A model generated the notes under the pieces. That model did no database searches, was not told where the DNA came from, and saw only the letters and a program-made list of their open reading frames with translations. Below, piece after piece: positions 7,580-16,264 of a stretch of 64,000 nt of DNA (its first letter is position 1; the number at the start of each line of letters is the position of its first letter). The DNA lies in NCBI RefSeq assembly GCF_900107965.1, contig NZ_FNVU01000001.1, positions 558,001 to 622,000 of the forward strand, written 5' to 3'. Source of the DNA: Actinacidiphila yanglinensis. Lineage in GTDB: Bacteria > Actinomycetota > Actinomycetes > Streptomycetales > Streptomycetaceae. A program made the position numbers and the translations under genes.

Positions 7580-8452
7580 TCAGGGCACCGTACGGGAGTA
7601 GATCGCCAGCTCGGGGGGACGAAGTCCCCGTAGGCAGAGGAAACCGTCGTTGGTGAGGGAGAGCCCGGCCGCGACGGCGACGTCGAGGGCCCATTGGGAC
7701 TCCGCGCAGACGTGGGTGACGCGGGCGGAGCGGCCGGGCGGGGTGGCGACGAGAGCGGCGGTGAGCAGGCGGGTGGCGAGGCGGCGGGAGGTCGCCGCGA
7801 GCGCCTCGATGTGGCCCTCACGGGCGTAGCAGTACCCGCTGCCCGCGAGGTCGTCCACCACGAACAGGGCGTGGTGCCGCAGGAGTTCCTCGTGGTCCGG
7901 GCCGTGGGCGCCGCCCCGGGTGCGTCGGTCCACGGAGTCCATCAGGTCCTGGTGCCGGGACGTGCCCTGGTGGACCGCGCCGTCCAGCGGGTCGAGCCCG
8001 GTGGTGTCCACCGGCCCGGACAGCCGGATGGTCGGATGCAGGGTCAGGCCCGCACGGCGCAGCGTCCTGGCGGCCACCGGATCGCCGGGCGCGCAGGCGA
8101 TCCCGCGCAGGCAGGCGCGTCCGTAGTGCAGCGCGCGGGCCAGCAGCGCCTTGCCGACCTCCTTGCCCTGCGCACCCGGTACGACCGCCAGCAGCGACAG
8201 CGACCAGGTGCCCTCCCGCCGGGCGGACAGCACCGCCCCGACCGGCCCGGCGGTCTCGTCCTCGACGATCCAGCACCCGCCGGGGTCGGTTCTGGCCAGG
8301 TGCCGGGTCCGGCTGTCCTGCCGAGCGGCCCACGCCGTGCCGGCCGTGGGGTGCCCGCCGTCCAGGGACCGCGGCGCGCCGAACGCGGCCGCCGCGATCT
8401 CCCGTACGACCTCGGCGTCCCGCTCGTCGTCGCGTACGGGGCGAAGAATCAC
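7580..8452 (-). CDS. GNAT family N-acetyltransferase (probable two-domain)
   Basis: 290 residues starting with GTG as MILRPVRDDERDAEVVREIA. Residues 1-145 show a GNAT domain with the acetyl-CoA loop VVPGAQGKEVGKALLARAL (about residues 92-110). The C-terminal half (VDDLAGSGYCYAREGHIEAL to the end) looks like a second, weaker acyltransferase-like module. The substrate is unknown. It starts 41 nt after nadA on the same strand and is probably in its operon. The open frame continues upstream through nadA in another frame, but that part is a shadow. Confidence 0.8.
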   Translation of the reverse strand: MILRPVRDDERDAEVVREIAAAAFGAPRSLDGGHPTAGTAWAARQDSRTRHLARTDPGGCWIVEDETAGPVGAVLSARREGTWSLSLLAVVPGAQGKEVGKALLARALHYGRACLRGIACAPGDPVAARTLRRAGLTLHPTIRLSGPVDTTGLDPLDGAVHQGTSRHQDLMDSVDRRTRGGAHGPDHEELLRHHALFVVDDLAGSGYCYAREGHIEALAATSRRLATRLLTAALVATPPGRSARVTHVCAESQWALDVAVAAGLSLTNDGFLCLRGLRPPELAIYSRTVP

Positions 8453-8493
8453 CGTTCCATGATGCGACGGCGGGCGGGCGCCGGTGGTGCCGA

Positions 8494-9687
8494 CTACGGC
8501 AGCGCGAGCATCTGTTCCAGGGCGAGCTTGGCGAAGTGCTCGGTGTCGGCGTCGACCTGGATGCGGTTGACGGACTTGCCGTCGGCCAGGTTCTCCAGCG
8601 TCCAGACCAGGTGGGGCAGGTCGATCCGGTTCATGGTGGAGCAGAAGCAGACGGTCTTGTCGAGGAAGACGATCTGCTTGTCGGGGTGCGCCTTGGCCAG
8701 GCGGCGGACGAGGTTGAGCTCGGTGCCGAGCGCCCAGGCGGAGCCCGCGGGGGCCTCGTCGAGCATCTTGATGATGTGCTCGGTGGAGCCGACGTGGTCG
8801 GCGGCGCTGACGACCTCGTGCTTGCACTCCGGGTGCACCAGGACGTTGATGCCGGGGATGCGGGCGCGGACGTCCTCGACCGACTCCAGCGAGAAGCGGC
8901 CGTGCACCGAGCAGTGCCCGCGCCACAGGATCATCTTCGCGTCGCGCAGCTGCTCGGCGGTGAGGCCGCCGCCGGGCTTGTGCGGGTTGTAGACCACGCA
9001 GTCGTCGAGCGACAGACCCATCTCGCGGACCGCGGTGTTGCGGCCGAGGTGCTGGTCGGGCAGGAAGAGCACCTTCTCGCCCTGCTCGAAGGCCCACTCC
9101 AGGGCGCGCCGGGCGTTGGACGAGGTGCAGATGGTGCCGCCGTGCCGGCCGGTGAACGCCTTGATGTCCGCCGAGGAGTTCATGTACGACACCGGGACCG
9201 TGACGCCGGCGACGCCGGCGTCGGTGAGGACGTCCCAGCACTCGGCGACCTGCTCGGCGCTCGCCATGTCGGCCATCGAGCAGCCGGCGGCGAGGTCGGG
9301 GAGGATCACCTGCTGGGCATCGGAGGTGAGGATGTCCGCCGACTCGGCCATGAAGTGCACGCCGCAGAAGACGATGTACTCGGCGTCGGGCCGCGCCGCG
9401 GCGTCGCGGGCCAGCTTGAAGGAGTCGCCGGTGACGTCCGCGAACTCGATCACCTCGTCCCGCTGGTAGTGGTGGCCGAGGATGAAGACCTTCTCGCCGA
9501 GCCGGGCCTTGGCGGCCCGGGCCCGCGCGACGAGATCGGGGTCGGACGGCGCGGGCAGGTCGCCAGGGCAGTCCACGCCGCGCTCGCTGCGCGGGTCGGA
9601 CTCGCGGCCGAGGAGCAGCAGGGCCAGCGGCGTGGGCCGGACGTCCAGCGGCTCCGTCGGGTCAGTCGGCGTTTGTGTGGTGGTCAC
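8494..9687 (-). CDS. nadA: Quinolinate synthase NadA
   Basis: 397 residues. NadA condenses iminoaspartate with dihydroxyacetone phosphate to quinolinate in de novo NAD synthesis, using one [4Fe-4S] cluster. Family motifs: LGHHYQRDEVIEFAD, the first cluster Cys in IVFCGVHFMAE, VPVSYMNSSADIKAF, the second in HPECKHEV, and the third in TVCFCSTMNRIDLPHL. The start is GTG with AAGAAAGGG upstream. There is no nadB or nadC beside it. It is divergent from the Fe-S carrier gene erpA, which may help load its cluster; that link is inferred from position only. Confidence 0.96.
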   Translation of the reverse strand: MTTTQTPTDPTEPLDVRPTPLALLLLGRESDPRSERGVDCPGDLPAPSDPDLVARARAAKARLGEKVFILGHHYQRDEVIEFADVTGDSFKLARDAAARPDAEYIVFCGVHFMAESADILTSDAQQVILPDLAAGCSMADMASAEQVAECWDVLTDAGVAGVTVPVSYMNSSADIKAFTGRHGGTICTSSNARRALEWAFEQGEKVLFLPDQHLGRNTAVREMGLSLDDCVVYNPHKPGGGLTAEQLRDAKMILWRGHCSVHGRFSLESVEDVRARIPGINVLVHPECKHEVVSAADHVGSTEHIIKMLDEAPAGSAWALGTELNLVRRLAKAHPDKQIVFLDKTVCFCSTMNRIDLPHLVWTLENLADGKSVNRIQVDADTEHFAKLALEQMLALP

Positions 9688-9937
9688 GGGCCCGTAGCCC
9701 TTTCTTCGCAGCGCGCAGACCTTCTCGTCTACTTGACGCTATCTATCATAACCCGTTCGTGTCAGATTGACGATGGGGGTTTCGTCAGTGTGACGCATAC
9801 CGCTGAGCGCCTCCGGGGCGTGTGCGAACATGGGAGGCACGAGTGAGGAATAAGTCGCCACGGACCCGGAATGAATCCGAAGAGGCATCGGTTGCCCATC
9901 GATAGCCAGAAGTCCGTACAACCCGGGAGTGAAGCAC

Positions 9938-10291
9938 ATGACGGTTCAGGACGAGACCACCACGACGGACGGCATCCTCCTGTCCGACGCTGCCGCCGCC
10001 AAGGTGAAGAGCCTGCTCGAGCAGGAAGGCCGCGAGGACCTTGCGCTGCGGGTCGCCGTCCAGCCCGGCGGTTGCTCGGGCCTGCGCTACCAGCTCTTCT
10101 TCGACGAGCGCTCGCTCGACGGCGACGTGGTCAAGGACTTCGGCGGCGTCAAGGTCGTCACCGACCGGATGAGCGCCCCGTACCTGGGCGGCGCCTCCGT
10201 CGACTTCGTCGACACCATCGAGAAGCAGGGCTTCACGATCGACAACCCGAACGCGACGGGTTCCTGCGCCTGCGGCGACTCCTTCCACTGA
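9938..10291 (+). CDS. erpA: Iron-sulfur cluster insertion protein ErpA/HesB (A-type carrier)
   Basis: 117 residues with the three conserved A-type carrier cysteines: one in QPGGCSGLRYQLFFD and the C-terminal pair in GSCACGDSFH. These proteins carry or insert [4Fe-4S] or [2Fe-2S] clusters into target enzymes. ATG 9938 is preferred over the in-frame GTG at 9929 because GGGAG sits about 10 nt upstream. It is divergent from nadA, a 4Fe-4S enzyme, across 250 bp, and is followed by a strong terminator. Confidence 0.95.
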   Translation: MTVQDETTTTDGILLSDAAAAKVKSLLEQEGREDLALRVAVQPGGCSGLRYQLFFDERSLDGDVVKDFGGVKVVTDRMSAPYLGGASVDFVDTIEKQGFTIDNPNATGSCACGDSFH

Positions 10292-10299
10292 GTCCGGGT

Positions 10300-10334
10300 G
10301 AAGCGGCGGCACCCCCCACGGGTGCCGCCGCTTC
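10300..10334. terminator. Terminator hairpin between erpA and the convergent gene
   Basis: GAAGCGGCGGCACC and GGTGCCGCCGCTTC form a perfect 14-bp stem with a 7-nt loop, 8 nt after the erpA stop. There is no T-tract. It lies between convergent genes and may serve both. Confidence 0.8.
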
Positions 10335-10448
10335 GTCGTGCCCGGTGCATGCGCCGCCGCGCACCCGCACCGCCCAGCTCTTCCGCTCCTCCGCTCCCCG
10401 AACTCCACCGGCTCCGTGACCCCTTGCGGGGCTACGACGGCGCGCCGC

Positions 10449-11981
10449 TCAGCGCTCGGTGCCCGCGACCGGCCGGCCGTTCGACGCGTCGACCACCTTG
10501 CGGTCGCCGAGCGGCGCCGCCAGCGTCACCTTCTGGGTGAGCGTGCGGATGATCATCGGGCAGACCGTCCCCTTCGGCTTCGGCGTCGCCACCACGGACA
10601 CCGTCACCTGGCTGCCGCTCGCGCTCGCCGACGCCTGGTAGGTGTCGCACGCCCCGCCCTCGTAGGCGAGGGTCAGCGTGCTGCCCGACGCGGTGTACGA
10701 GTCGACGGGCACGCGGCGCGTCGTCTGCCCGCTCGGCGGGCTCGCCGGCGCGCTCGGCCGGATCGGCCCGCCGGGGTTCACCGAGGGCGGCGGCGCGGTC
10801 GACGTGGTGGGCGGCACGCTGCCGGAGCCACTCGTGATGTAGTGCGGGTCGACCGCGGTCTCGGCGACCACCGACGTCCGCGCCGTCCCGGGCTGCGCCG
10901 TCTCGAACAGCCAGGCGGGCACCAGCGTCTGGACGCCCGCGACGTACTCCATCGCCAGCCCGAACGTGGCACCGCGCACCTCGGTCGGCTGCCGGGTCCC
11001 GCTGCCCGGCACGCAGGGCGGCGCGATGTCCTTCGGGCCGACCCCCTGCGACGTGCGCAGCGACGGGCTCGGCACCGGCTTCAGGCAGGACACGACTCCC
11101 TCGCCCGGGTGCATCACCGGGGTGGAGTTCAGCTCCTTCAGCGCGGTGGCCGCGCTCACCACCGGGTACGTCGCGCCCTTGGCGAGGTCCGACAGCCGGC
11201 CGTAGCCGGTGCTGGTCCGGCCGTCCGCCCCGATCTGCAGCGACAGGGTCCAGCCGTGCGTGGGCATCCCGCCGATCCGCGGATCCACGCTCACCGTGCG
11301 GACCGAGCCGGCGGCGACCGAGGCGTCCACCTTCGCGCCGGACAGCCCGAGGCCCTTGATCAGCGGCGCGGCCACCGACTCCGCCGCCGCGGGGGAGACC
11401 GGGGCCGTACCGGCACCGCCGCCGCGCGCACCCGTCGCCGGCGTCCCGTCGGCGGAGTACGACCAGGTGCCGGGCGCGGCCTTGCTCACCAGGAGCGACG
11501 GGCCCGAGGAGCCCGCTTCGGCGCCGACCCGCCAGGATCCGTCCTCCGTGCGCACGCTGCCGGGCATGCCCAGCAGGGTCGCCAGGTGCCGGACGTCCGA
11601 CGCCGACACCGCGCCTGCGGCGGCGTACACCGCGGCCTTCTCCGGGCCCTTGGGCAGCGAGCCGGTCAGGTGGAAGGCGGAGCCGCCGCCGTCGGTCGGG
11701 CTCGACGTGCCGGCCACCGGCGCGGGGCCGTCCATTCGCAGCGGAGGGCCGGCGTCGTCACCGCTGCCCGCCGATCCGCTGCTGCCGCCCGTCGCGGACG
11801 CCCACCAGGCGCCACCGCCCCCCGCCACCAGCACGGCGGCCACGACCGCCGCGATCGCCCACCGCGGCCTGCCGGCGGGGCGCTCACCGCCTTCGGGGTG
11901 CTGCGTGTGGTCCGTGTGCTCCGCGTCGTGGGCGCTGCGGGTACCGCCTTCATCGACGCCGTCGTCGCGTTCCTTGCTCAC
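10449..11981 (-). CDS. Membrane-anchored extracytoplasmic protein of unknown function
   Basis: 510 residues. A charged cytoplasmic N-terminus of about 40 residues is followed by one transmembrane helix (WAIAAVVAAVLVAGGGGAWW, about 41-60) and a long extracellular part rich in Ser, Gly, Thr and Pro. The region around 110-240 looks folded. A second region around 320-380 contains TFGLAMEYVAGVQTLVPAWLF, reminiscent of beta-rich domains of anti-sigma-factor-like or membrane-tethered proteins, but I do not recognise it firmly. The start is GTG after an AAGGAG ribosome binding site. It is convergent with erpA. The small gene at 12090 lies upstream on the same strand. Confidence 0.75.
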   Translation of the reverse strand: MSKERDDGVDEGGTRSAHDAEHTDHTQHPEGGERPAGRPRWAIAAVVAAVLVAGGGGAWWASATGGSSGSAGSGDDAGPPLRMDGPAPVAGTSSPTDGGGSAFHLTGSLPKGPEKAAVYAAAGAVSASDVRHLATLLGMPGSVRTEDGSWRVGAEAGSSGPSLLVSKAAPGTWSYSADGTPATGARGGGAGTAPVSPAAAESVAAPLIKGLGLSGAKVDASVAAGSVRTVSVDPRIGGMPTHGWTLSLQIGADGRTSTGYGRLSDLAKGATYPVVSAATALKELNSTPVMHPGEGVVSCLKPVPSPSLRTSQGVGPKDIAPPCVPGSGTRQPTEVRGATFGLAMEYVAGVQTLVPAWLFETAQPGTARTSVVAETAVDPHYITSGSGSVPPTTSTAPPPSVNPGGPIRPSAPASPPSGQTTRRVPVDSYTASGSTLTLAYEGGACDTYQASASASGSQVTVSVVATPKPKGTVCPMIIRTLTQKVTLAAPLGDRKVVDASNGRPVAGTER

Positions 11982-12089
11982 CGCGTGCTCCTTCGGCTGT
12001 GTCGACCGTCAGGTGCACCTGTGACGCGGCGACGCGCGAAGTGGTTCCACCGAACGGGTGAGCAGCAGCCGGGCGGCGCGGGGGAGCGG

Positions 12090-12305
12090 TCAGGCGCCGT
12101 ACTCCGTCATGTCGCGGACCGCGGCCGCGGATTTCGGGGGGACGTGGATGCCATGGGTACGCGGCGCGGCGGGGGCGTCGGGCTGCCCCTGCTGCTTCGC
12201 CGTGCCCGCGTGCTTCCAGTGTGCGGCCATCCGATGGCAGTCGCCGAGCAGCTCTGCCATGCTCTCCGGGTTCTCCGTGTACGGGGCGGTGCGAGGAGTG
12301 CTCAT
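12090..12305 (-). CDS. Conserved small protein of unknown function
   Basis: 71 residues, MSTPRTAPYTENPESMAELL then CHRMAAHWKHAG and a Pro/Ala-rich tail. It is soluble with no recognised domain. Support comes from an ATG positioned exactly 6 nt after a TAGGGT -10 hexamer and from the lack of any competing gene. It is divergent from the adenosine-kinase-like gene. Confidence 0.6.
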   Translation of the reverse strand: MSTPRTAPYTENPESMAELLGDCHRMAAHWKHAGTAKQQGQPDAPAAPRTHGIHVPPKSAAAVRDMTEYGA

Positions 12306-12311
12306 ACCTCG

Positions 12312-12317
12312 ACCCTA
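12312..12317 (-). promoter_or_regulatory. -10 hexamer TAGGGT placed for leaderless mRNA
   Basis: On the minus strand TAGGGT is followed by 6 nt (CGAGGT) and then the ATG at 12305, so the predicted +1 is the A of the start codon. No separate Shine-Dalgarno is visible. Confidence 0.45.
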
Positions 12318-12524
12318 GGCAGGGACGGCACGCGGGACAAAGGGCTACCAACCGGTAATTTCTGCCGTATGTCGTCCCGGACGCCGAGGCGTTCCGGGCC
12401 GTCACCCACCGGGCGGTAACCAGGCGGCGCGCAGGGCGGTCCGGCACGGAGGGCGGGGGCACCCGCCCCCGCGCGGACCGGTAGCGTGGGGTGACCTCAC
12501 CTCCGTTTCCCGGGAGCCGCAGCC

Positions 12525-13502
12525 GTGCGCATCGCCGTCACTGGATCCATCGCCACCGACCACCTGATGACCTTCCCCGGCAAGTTCGCCGACCAGCTCG
12601 TCGCGGACCAGCTCCACACGGTGTCGCTGTCCTTCCTCGTGGACGCGCTGGACGTGCGGCGCGGCGGGGTCGGCGCGAACATCTGCTTCGGCATGGGCCA
12701 GCTGGGCACCCGGCCGGTCCTGGTCGGCGCCGCGGGCAACGACTTCGGCGAGTACCGCGCCTGGCTGGACCGGCACGGCGTGGACACCGCCTCGGTGCGG
12801 ATCTCCGAGGTGCTGCACACCGCCCGCTTCATCTGCACCACCGACTCCGCGCACAACCAGATCGGCTCCTTCTACACCGGCGCGATGAGCGAGGCCCGGC
12901 AGATCGAGCTCCAGCACGTCGCGGAGCGGGTCGGCGGCCTGGACCTGGTGTCGATCGGCGCCGACGACCCGGAGGCGATGATCCGGCACACGCAGGAGTG
13001 CCGGACCCGGAAGATCCCGTTCGCCGCGGACTTCTCCCAGCAGATCGCCCGGATGAACGGCGAGGACATCCGCCTCCTCGTCGACGGCGCCGCCTACCTG
13101 TTCAACAACGAGTACGAGGCCGGCCTGATCGAGTCCAAGACGGGCTGGAGTGCCGGGGAGATCCTCGACCGGGTGGAGAACCGGGTCACCACGCTCGGGT
13201 CCAAGGGCGTGCGGATCGAACGCCGGGGCCAGCAGGACATCGTGGTCGGCTGCGCGCAGGAAGAGGCGAAGGTCGACCCGACCGGCGTCGGCGACGGCTT
13301 CCGCGCCGGGTTCCTCTCCGGCCTGTCCTGGGGCGTCGGCCTGGAGCGCGCCGCGCAGATCGGCTGCATGCTCGCCACCCTCGTCATCGAGACGCTGGGC
13401 ACCCAGGAGTACGAGCTGCGCCGCGGCCACTTCATGGAGCGCTTCGCGAAGGCGTACGGCGACGAGGCCGCCGACGAGGTCCGCGTGCACCTGGGCGCCT
13501 GA
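12525..13502 (+). CDS. PfkB-family carbohydrate kinase, adenosine kinase-like
   Basis: 325 residues with a ribokinase fold. The N-terminal block is MRIAVTGSIATDHLMTFPGKF; the PfkB signature 2 region DPTGVGDGFRAGFLSGLSW (about 255-273) carries the catalytic Asp, and GGVGANICFGMGQLG binds substrate. It resembles mycobacterial adenosine kinase (Rv2202c, AdoK), which salvages adenosine to AMP and is also encoded close to ctaC. The substrate is inferred from that similarity and synteny. Start GTG with GGGAG 9 nt upstream. Convergent with the desulfurase gene. Confidence 0.85.
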   Translation: MRIAVTGSIATDHLMTFPGKFADQLVADQLHTVSLSFLVDALDVRRGGVGANICFGMGQLGTRPVLVGAAGNDFGEYRAWLDRHGVDTASVRISEVLHTARFICTTDSAHNQIGSFYTGAMSEARQIELQHVAERVGGLDLVSIGADDPEAMIRHTQECRTRKIPFAADFSQQIARMNGEDIRLLVDGAAYLFNNEYEAGLIESKTGWSAGEILDRVENRVTTLGSKGVRIERRGQQDIVVGCAQEEAKVDPTGVGDGFRAGFLSGLSWGVGLERAAQIGCMLATLVIETLGTQEYELRRGHFMERFAKAYGDEAADEVRVHLGA

Positions 13503-13559
13503 GCCGCCCGCCCCCCGAAGAGCCGCCGCCCCGCGGCGAAAACGGGCGAAACGCCCCGC

Positions 13560-15002
13560 TCAGCCGCGCCGCCGCACCACGTAGGCGACGCCGCGCTCGG
13601 CGGGGCGCTCGCCGACGTACTCCTGGTCGCGCATCTCGCACCACGCGGGGATGTCCAGGCGTGCGGCCTCGTCGTCGGACAGCACCGTGACGAGGCCGCC
13701 GACCGGCACGTCCCCGATCACCTTGGCGAGTTCGATCACCGGGATCGGGCAGCGCTTGCCCAGCGAGTCCACCACCAGGCCCTCGCCGCTCCCGGCCGGG
13801 CCGGACGCGTCGGTGCCAACACCCGCCGGCCGTACGGTCGTCGGCGCGCCGAGATGGTCCCGCAGCCGCTCCACCACGCCGGGCAGCGCGGCGAGGAAGC
13901 GGTCCACGTCCTGCGCCGAGGTGCCGGCCGGCAGCGACACCCGGACGTTCCCCTCCGACAGCACCCCCATCGCCTTGAGCACATGGCTCGGTGTCAGCGT
14001 GCTCGACGTGCACGACGAACCCGAGGAGACCGAGAAGCCGGCCTGGTCCAGGTCGGTCAACAGCGCCTCCCCGTCGACGTACAGGCAGGAGAAGGTGACC
14101 AGGTGCGGCAGGCGGTGCCGGTCGTGGCCGACCACCTCCACGTCGGGGACGAGCTCGGGGACCGCCGCCCTGATCCGCTCCACCAGCGGCCACAGCCGGA
14201 TCGCCTCGGCCGCCGCCTCGGCGCGCACCGCCCGCAGGGAAGCCGCCGCCGCCACGATCGCCGGGAGGTTCTGGAACCCGGGGGAGCGGCCCGACTCCCG
14301 TTCGTCGGCGGGCTCCTGGGGGGCGTAGCGGGTGCCCTTGCGGACCGCGAGCAGCCCGACCCCGGGCGGCCCGCCCCACTTGTGCGCGCTCGCCGCCAGC
14401 AGCGACCACGGGCCCTCCACCGGTCCCCACGCCAGCGACTGCGCGGCGTCCACCAGCAGCGGCACCCCGGCGGCCCGGCACAGGTCGGCCACCTCCGCGA
14501 CCGGCTGGAGCGTGCCCACTTCGTGGTTGGCGGACTGGAGCGCGGCCAGTGCCGTACCGGCCCCGGGTGCCTGCCGATCCGATCCCGAAGTGGAGCCCGA
14601 TCCGATGGCGGCGGCGAAGTCCGCCGGCGCCACCCGCCCGGTCCGGTCGACGCCCACCTGCACGGTCTCGGCCCCCGGCACCGCCTCGGCCGCGTGCAGC
14701 ACCGCGGAGTGCTCCACCGCCGAGACCACCAGCCGGCGCCCGACTCTGCGCCGCCCGGCTGCGGTGCCCGATACGGCCGAGTGAAGCGCGCGTGTCCCCG
14801 AAGGAGTGAATACCAACTCGTCGGGGCGGCAACCGACCGCGTCGGCCGCCGCCTCGCGCGCCGCGTCCAGCAGCAGCCGGGCCTGCCGGCCCTCCCGGTA
14901 CAGGCGGGCCGGATCGGCCCACCCCTCGTCGAGTGCGGCGAGCAGTGCCTGGCGCGCCACCGGGTGCAGGGGAGCGGCGGAGGCCGCGTCGAAGTAGGAC
15001 AC
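13560..15002 (-). CDS. Cysteine desulfurase (class V) fused to a TusA-type sulfurtransferase domain
   Basis: 480 residues. Residues 1-385 are an IscS/NifS-like PLP enzyme with the Schiff-base lysine Lys208 in ASAHKWGGPPG and the catalytic Cys331 in SSGSSCTSS. After a linker, residues about 407-480 form a TusA/SirA domain starting LVVDSLGKRCPIPVIELAKV, where Cys418 in the CPxP motif accepts persulfide sulfur. The protein could therefore remove sulfur from cysteine and relay it within one chain, for tRNA thiolation, molybdopterin or thio-cofactor synthesis. The acceptor is unknown. The start GTG lies 6 nt after a TAGCGT -10 hexamer. Confidence 0.92.
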   Translation of the reverse strand: MSYFDAASAAPLHPVARQALLAALDEGWADPARLYREGRQARLLLDAAREAAADAVGCRPDELVFTPSGTRALHSAVSGTAAGRRRVGRRLVVSAVEHSAVLHAAEAVPGAETVQVGVDRTGRVAPADFAAAIGSGSTSGSDRQAPGAGTALAALQSANHEVGTLQPVAEVADLCRAAGVPLLVDAAQSLAWGPVEGPWSLLAASAHKWGGPPGVGLLAVRKGTRYAPQEPADERESGRSPGFQNLPAIVAAAASLRAVRAEAAAEAIRLWPLVERIRAAVPELVPDVEVVGHDRHRLPHLVTFSCLYVDGEALLTDLDQAGFSVSSGSSCTSSTLTPSHVLKAMGVLSEGNVRVSLPAGTSAQDVDRFLAALPGVVERLRDHLGAPTTVRPAGVGTDASGPAGSGEGLVVDSLGKRCPIPVIELAKVIGDVPVGGLVTVLSDDEAARLDIPAWCEMRDQEYVGERPAERGVAYVVRRRG

Positions 15003-15008
15003 CTCAGC

Positions 15009-15014
15009 ACGCTA
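15009..15014 (-). promoter_or_regulatory. -10 hexamer TAGCGT placed for leaderless mRNA
   Basis: On the minus strand TAGCGT is followed by 6 nt (GCTGAG) and then the GTG at 15002. The same TAGCGT-6-start layout occurs at 18505 and 58914. Confidence 0.45.
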
Positions 15015-15271
15015 CAACCCGCGCCCACCTGCCCTGCGGTGCGGCTCGGCGCAGCGTCAGAACCCCCGTGGAGCGCGGCATTCCGGACCCGATCCATTCC
15101 TTCGGGGAGCGCCCCGGCGCGTTGGCCCCCCTCCCCGCAGGACTCCAAATAGCGTCCAGTAGGGTTTGTGCCGCATAAACATCCACACCTACGTGCCCGC
15201 GCTCGGGCCGACCGACCAGCAGACGGCCGGAACACTCGGACGCGCGGGCGAGACTCTCGGGAAGGCGCTAC

Positions 15272-16264
15272 GTGAGTCCCAACGGCTCCGACCTCCCCCA
15301 CCGCCGGGACGGCGTGGGAGGCACCCCCATGTCGCGGCGTCCTGTGCGGCGATGGCTACCGCGGGCGCTGGCCGCGGGCCTGGTCCTGGCGAGCGCTACG
15401 GGTTGCTCCTACAAGGACTACCCCCGCCTCGGCATGCCCAGCCCGGCCACGGAACAGGCACCGCGAATCCTCTCCCTCTGGCAGGGCTCCTGGGCCGCCG
15501 CACTGGCGACCGGTGTACTGGTATGGGGCCTGATCCTGTGGAGCGTGATCTTCCACCGGCGAAGCCGGACCAAGGTCGAGGTCCCTCCGCAGACCCGCTA
15601 CAACATGCCGCTCGAGGCCTTTTACACGATCGTTCCGATCGTCGTGGTCGCGGTGCTGTTCTACTTCACCGCCCGGGACGAGTCGAAGCTGCTGAGCACC
15701 TCCCAGAAGCCCCAGCACGTGATCAACGTGGTCGGCTTCCAGTGGAGCTGGGGCTTCAACTACCTGGAGAACGTGGACGGCAACCCCGCCACCCCGAAGG
15801 GGGTGCCCGGGGAGATCAAGGACATCCCGCAGAACAAGCTGGACTTCCAGCCGGGTGAGGAAGGCGTCTACGACGTCGGCACCGCCGCCAGCAAGGACCC
15901 GGACACCGGTCTGCCGGGTCCGACCCTGTGGCTGCCGGAGGGCCAGACGGTCCGCTTCGTGCTGACCTCGCGTGACGTCATCCACGACTTCTGGATCGTG
16001 CCCTTCCTGATGAAGATGGACGTCGTCCCCGGCCACACCAACGCCTTCCAGGTCACCCCGAACAAGATCGGTGACTTCAAGGGCAAGTGCGCCGAGCTCT
16101 GCGGTGTGGACCACTCCCGGATGCTGTTCAACGTCAAGGTGGTCACGCCGGCGCAGTACGAGCAGCACCTCAAGGACCTGGCGGCAAAGGGTCAGACCGG
16201 TTATCTGCCGTCGGGCATTGCCACCACGGGCAACGCGAAGAACTCGGAGCCCAAGACCACATGA
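15272..16264 (+). CDS. ctaC: Cytochrome c oxidase (aa3) subunit II
   Basis: 330 residues. A lipoprotein-type signal ends in LASATGC, followed by two transmembrane helices (about residues 70-95 and 115-135) and a periplasmic cupredoxin domain. The CuA site is complete: an upstream His, then [12 protein letters not shown] supplying Cys, Glu, Cys, His and Met. It receives electrons from the cytochrome bcc complex. GTG 15272 follows GGGAAGG, while ATG 15329 (MSRRPVRRW) is an internal alternative nearer the signal peptide. The gene overlaps ctaD by ATGA and opens the ctaC-ctaD-ctaF operon. Confidence 0.97.
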   Translation: MSPNGSDLPHRRDGVGGTPMSRRPVRRWLPRALAAGLVLASATGCSYKDYPRLGMPSPATEQAPRILSLWQGSWAAALATGVLVWGLILWSVIFHRRSRTKVEVPPQTRYNMPLEAFYTIVPIVVVAVLFYFTARDESKLLSTSQKPQHVINVVGFQWSWGFNYLENVDGNPATPKGVPGEIKDIPQNKLDFQPGEEGVYDVGTAASKDPDTGLPGPTLWLPEGQTVRFVLTSRDVIHDFWIVPFLMKMDVVPGHTNAFQVTPNKIGDFKGKCAELCGVDHSRMLFNVKVVTPAQYEQHLKDLAAKGQTGYLPSGIATTGNAKNSEPKTT

